A stretch of 58,519 bases of DNA from Roseateles saccharophilus (lineage in GTDB: Bacteria; Pseudomonadota; Gammaproteobacteria; Burkholderiales; Burkholderiaceae_C). The position numbers and the translations under genes are program-made. Shown one piece after another: positions 57,230 to 58,519 of the stretch. Positions within the stretch are counted from its first letter, which is position 1. Each line of letters opens with the position of its first letter. A model generated the notes under the pieces. The model was not told the DNA's origin. It ran no database searches and was given only the letters and a program-made list of their open reading frames with translations. The stretch is from positions 1 through 58,519 of the forward strand of contig NZ_SMBU01000033.1 in the NCBI RefSeq assembly GCF_004342485.1, read 5' to 3'.

Positions 57230-57306
57230 GGTGGCTGTAGCTCAGTTGGTAGAGTCCAGGATTGTGATTCCTGTTGTCGTGGGTTCGAGTCCCATCAGCC
57301 ACCCCA
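57230..57306 (+). tRNA. tRNA-His (anticodon GTG)
   Basis: 77 nt counting the extra G-1 (57230) opposite C73. Acceptor GTGGCTG with CAGCCAC, anticodon stem CAGGA/TCCTG, loop TTGTGAT, encoded CCA. The sequence downstream changes character, so it may be an integration target. Confidence 0.96.
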
Positions 57307-57420
57307 AGTAATTTAGGCCCCGGTAAGTCCTTGTCACGCAAGGGTTTCCGGGGTTTTCCTTTTGGCGCGCGGGTACAAGGCACGGGTACGCCACGGGTAC
57401 AGCCCGTGATGGTTGCGCCG

Positions 57421-57729
57421 CTAAATGCCAGGCTGTCCCGCTTTCTGCCAGGCGCATTTGTTCCAGTCGAAGGATGTCCCGTCGCCGTGGTGGGTCGCCA
57501 CGGGACATTTGGTCTGGTCACTGCATGTTGACCGAATCGGTGCTCGTGCGGCTTTGCTTCCACTTGACCCCGGAAGGACGCGGTATTGGATGTCCCAGCT
57601 GACGGTCTTGGCTACTTCAGGACATGCGAAGCGGATGACCGCGAAGACGATGCTCGTTTGTCCCCCTTTGATGCGCTGAGCAGGATCGCCCCATCCATCG
57701 ACCACGATAGGGGAACAAATCGGGAACAT
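57421..57729 (-). CDS. Possible small protein of unknown origin, low confidence
   Basis: A 102-residue frame in the otherwise empty 483 bp between tRNA-His and the toxin gene (57307-57789). It reads naturally in places (QTSIVFAVIRFACPEVAK, KCPVATHHGDGTSFDW) but has no Shine-Dalgarno and no family I recognise, and its base use is less GC-biased than the neighbours. Nearer the tRNA, GGGTAC occurs three times (57371, 57384 and 57395), two inside CACGGGTAC. Confidence 0.25.
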   Translation of the reverse strand: MFPICSPIVVDGWGDPAQRIKGGQTSIVFAVIRFACPEVAKTVSWDIQYRVLPGSSGSKAARAPIRSTCSDQTKCPVATHHGDGTSFDWNKCAWQKAGQPGI

Positions 57730-57754
57730 TCAAGCGCCACCCGCGAGAGCGGGC

Positions 57755-57790
57755 TTGTTGCTCGAATTGATTGGTTCTACAATTAATCAA
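57755..57790 (+). promoter_or_regulatory. Promoter and dyad at the toxin-antitoxin start
   Basis: TTGTTG (57755-57760), 17 bp, TACAAT (57778-57783). The toxin ATG is at 57790, about where transcription would begin, so the message would be leaderless. TTGATT (57767-57772) and AATCAA (57785-57790) form a dyad over the -10 and start codon, suited to autorepression. Confidence 0.5.
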
Positions 57791-58101
57791 TGTTGACGGT
57801 GATCGAAACGGCCATGTTCCGGCGCTACGCCGATGCGGTTTGGGACGATGAAGAACGCATGGAGTTCGTGGACTTCATCGCTGCCAATCCCGAAGCCGGC
57901 GACGTGATCCCGGGCGCTGCACCGTTGCGCAAGGTGCGTTGGGCGCGTGAGGGCATGGGCAAGCGTGGTGGGGTGCGGGTCATCTACTTCGCCACACTGG
58001 CCGATGGCACCGTGAGCCTGCTGATCGTCTACCCAAAGGCCAAGACTGAGGATCTGTCCCCGGCCTTCCTGCGCGAACTGCGCAAGATGTTCAAGGAGTG
58101 A
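57790..58101 (+). CDS. RelE/HigB-like toxin
   Basis: 103 aa. RYADAVWDDEERMEFVDFIAANPEAG, then GLRKVRW-like PLRKVRWAREGMGKRGGVRVIYF and LLIVYPKAKTEDLS, is the RelE-type mRNA interferase pattern of the COG4737 group. Toxin gene first, antitoxin second, as in higBA. Probably leaderless (see promoter). An internal ATG (57814) is an alternative start. Lies in the sparse region after tRNA-His. Confidence 0.88.
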   Translation: MLTVIETAMFRRYADAVWDDEERMEFVDFIAANPEAGDVIPGAAPLRKVRWAREGMGKRGGVRVIYFATLADGTVSLLIVYPKAKTEDLSPAFLRELRKMFKE

Positions 58102-58104
58102 GCT

Positions 58105-58395
58105 ATGCCCAAGACCAAAGAACCCGAGATGAGCCAGTTCGAGCGTGACCTGCTGGAGTCCGTGGGCCAGGCGCTGCGCGGCGAGGGCAATGTAACCAAG
58201 CCCAAGCAGATTGAGGCGCGCGTGGCCGCACGACGTGGCCGCCCGGTGGGCAGCACCAAGGCGGCGCCCAAGGTGCAGACGGCTATCCGTTTCGACCCTG
58301 ACGTGCTGGCCGCGCTGCGAGCCACGGGCGACGGCTGGCAGACGCGTGTGAACGACGTGATGCGCGCCAATCTGGCACTGGCCGGCAAGCTGTAG
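58105..58395 (+). CDS. BrnA-like ribbon-helix-helix antitoxin
   Basis: 96 aa. Basic centre ARRGRPVGSTK, then VQTAIRFDPDVLAALRATGDGWQTRVNDVMRANL, the RHH-like end of BrnA/DUF4415 antitoxins. GGAG within the toxin end (about 58095) drives translation; 3 bp between the genes. Should bind the toxin and repress the shared promoter. Confidence 0.85.
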   Translation: MPKTKEPEMSQFERDLLESVGQALRGEGNVTKPKQIEARVAARRGRPVGSTKAAPKVQTAIRFDPDVLAALRATGDGWQTRVNDVMRANLALAGKL

Positions 58396-58519
58396 CTTCG
58401 CGCGGCTCGCGTTGATGAACTCCGCCGTGTTACGTCCCGCGTAGATTTCGGCTCGCGATCCCAAGCTATTCGAGGTTGAGTCAAGGCTGCTGTCTCGCGA
58501 AGAATTGGACGGGACTCGC
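58396..58519. other. Window end, no supported gene
   Basis: 124 bp. A plus-strand frame from 58445 to the edge reads DPKLFEVESRLLSREELDGTR without stop and has a natural look, so a gene may begin near here; no start codon is visible in it. Confidence 0.2.

Noticed and set aside
57371-57400. GGGTAC repeats considered as a replication origin iteron array
   Set aside because: Only three short copies at uneven spacing and no Rep gene; kept only as a possible integration-related feature.
57242-57508. Minus-strand frame reading GLEPTTTGITILDS across tRNA-His
   Set aside because: Well-known spurious translation of the antisense of a tRNA gene.

Overview
This is a GC-rich bacterial chromosome segment from a betaproteobacterium, almost certainly Burkholderiales. 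The Rubrivivax/Leptothrix/Roseateles group is my guess from overall gene style, not something the sequence proves. Supporting signs are the orphan Bug/TctC-type binding protein, the DUF4936-type protein beside ygfZ, the efp-earP pair with Arg32 in EF-P, a MutL with the Neisseria-like DMHA endonuclease motif, and the mltG-tmk-holB-pilZ-tatD block. No rRNA, CRISPR array or intact transposase gene is present.

Layout. 1-2735: the end of a GreA/GreB-like gene and the periplasmic protease Prc. 2988-14662 (minus strand): mutL, an RNA pseudouridine synthase, miaA, a LolD-like ATPase, a 453-bp repeat-filled gap, an FtsX-type permease, an AttH/CrtC lipocalin-like protein, a DegT-type aminotransferase and an ABC exporter; many of these overlap as ATGA. 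14720-23850: a DedA protein, a secreted tricorn-like protease, a Cache histidine kinase with NarL-type regulator, a small exported protein, and CstA with YbdD. 24002-29908: amiC and tsaE divergent from queG, a MITE-like element, a chalcone isomerase-like protein, a Bug protein and xerD. 30028-37971: a TonB-dependent receptor, MarC protein, small basic protein, GNAT enzyme, isocitrate lyase with a 14-bp palindrome in its promoter region, a Gly/Cys-tailed protein and a chemoreceptor.

38092-44512: an iron alcohol dehydrogenase; a tightly overlapping set of S10 peptidase, alpha/beta hydrolase and a thioesterase-GNAT fusion; a ParE/RelE-type toxin-antitoxin pair whose toxin is frameshifted by an 8-bp tandem repeat; a DUF4936-like protein and ygfZ. 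44561-53250: mltG, tmk, holB, pilZ, tatD and an ankyrin protein; a small orphan gene; efp with earP; uvrC. 53359-58519: a lipoprotein, pgsA, HU, tRNA-Val, ppiD, tRNA-His, then a sparse, compositionally different region with a second toxin-antitoxin pair that looks like the edge of an island.

Most genes are housekeeping or envelope functions. The most interesting observations are the repeat-driven frameshift in the toxin gene (43288-43311), the palindromic MITE with a 4-bp target duplication (27003-27164), a hairpin repeat that exactly fills two co-directional intergenic gaps (18790-18915 and 28815-29012), the AttH-type transporter operon split by a repeat, the Gly/Cys-tailed orphan protein, and the palindromes before isocitrate lyase and before the orphan gene at 49256.
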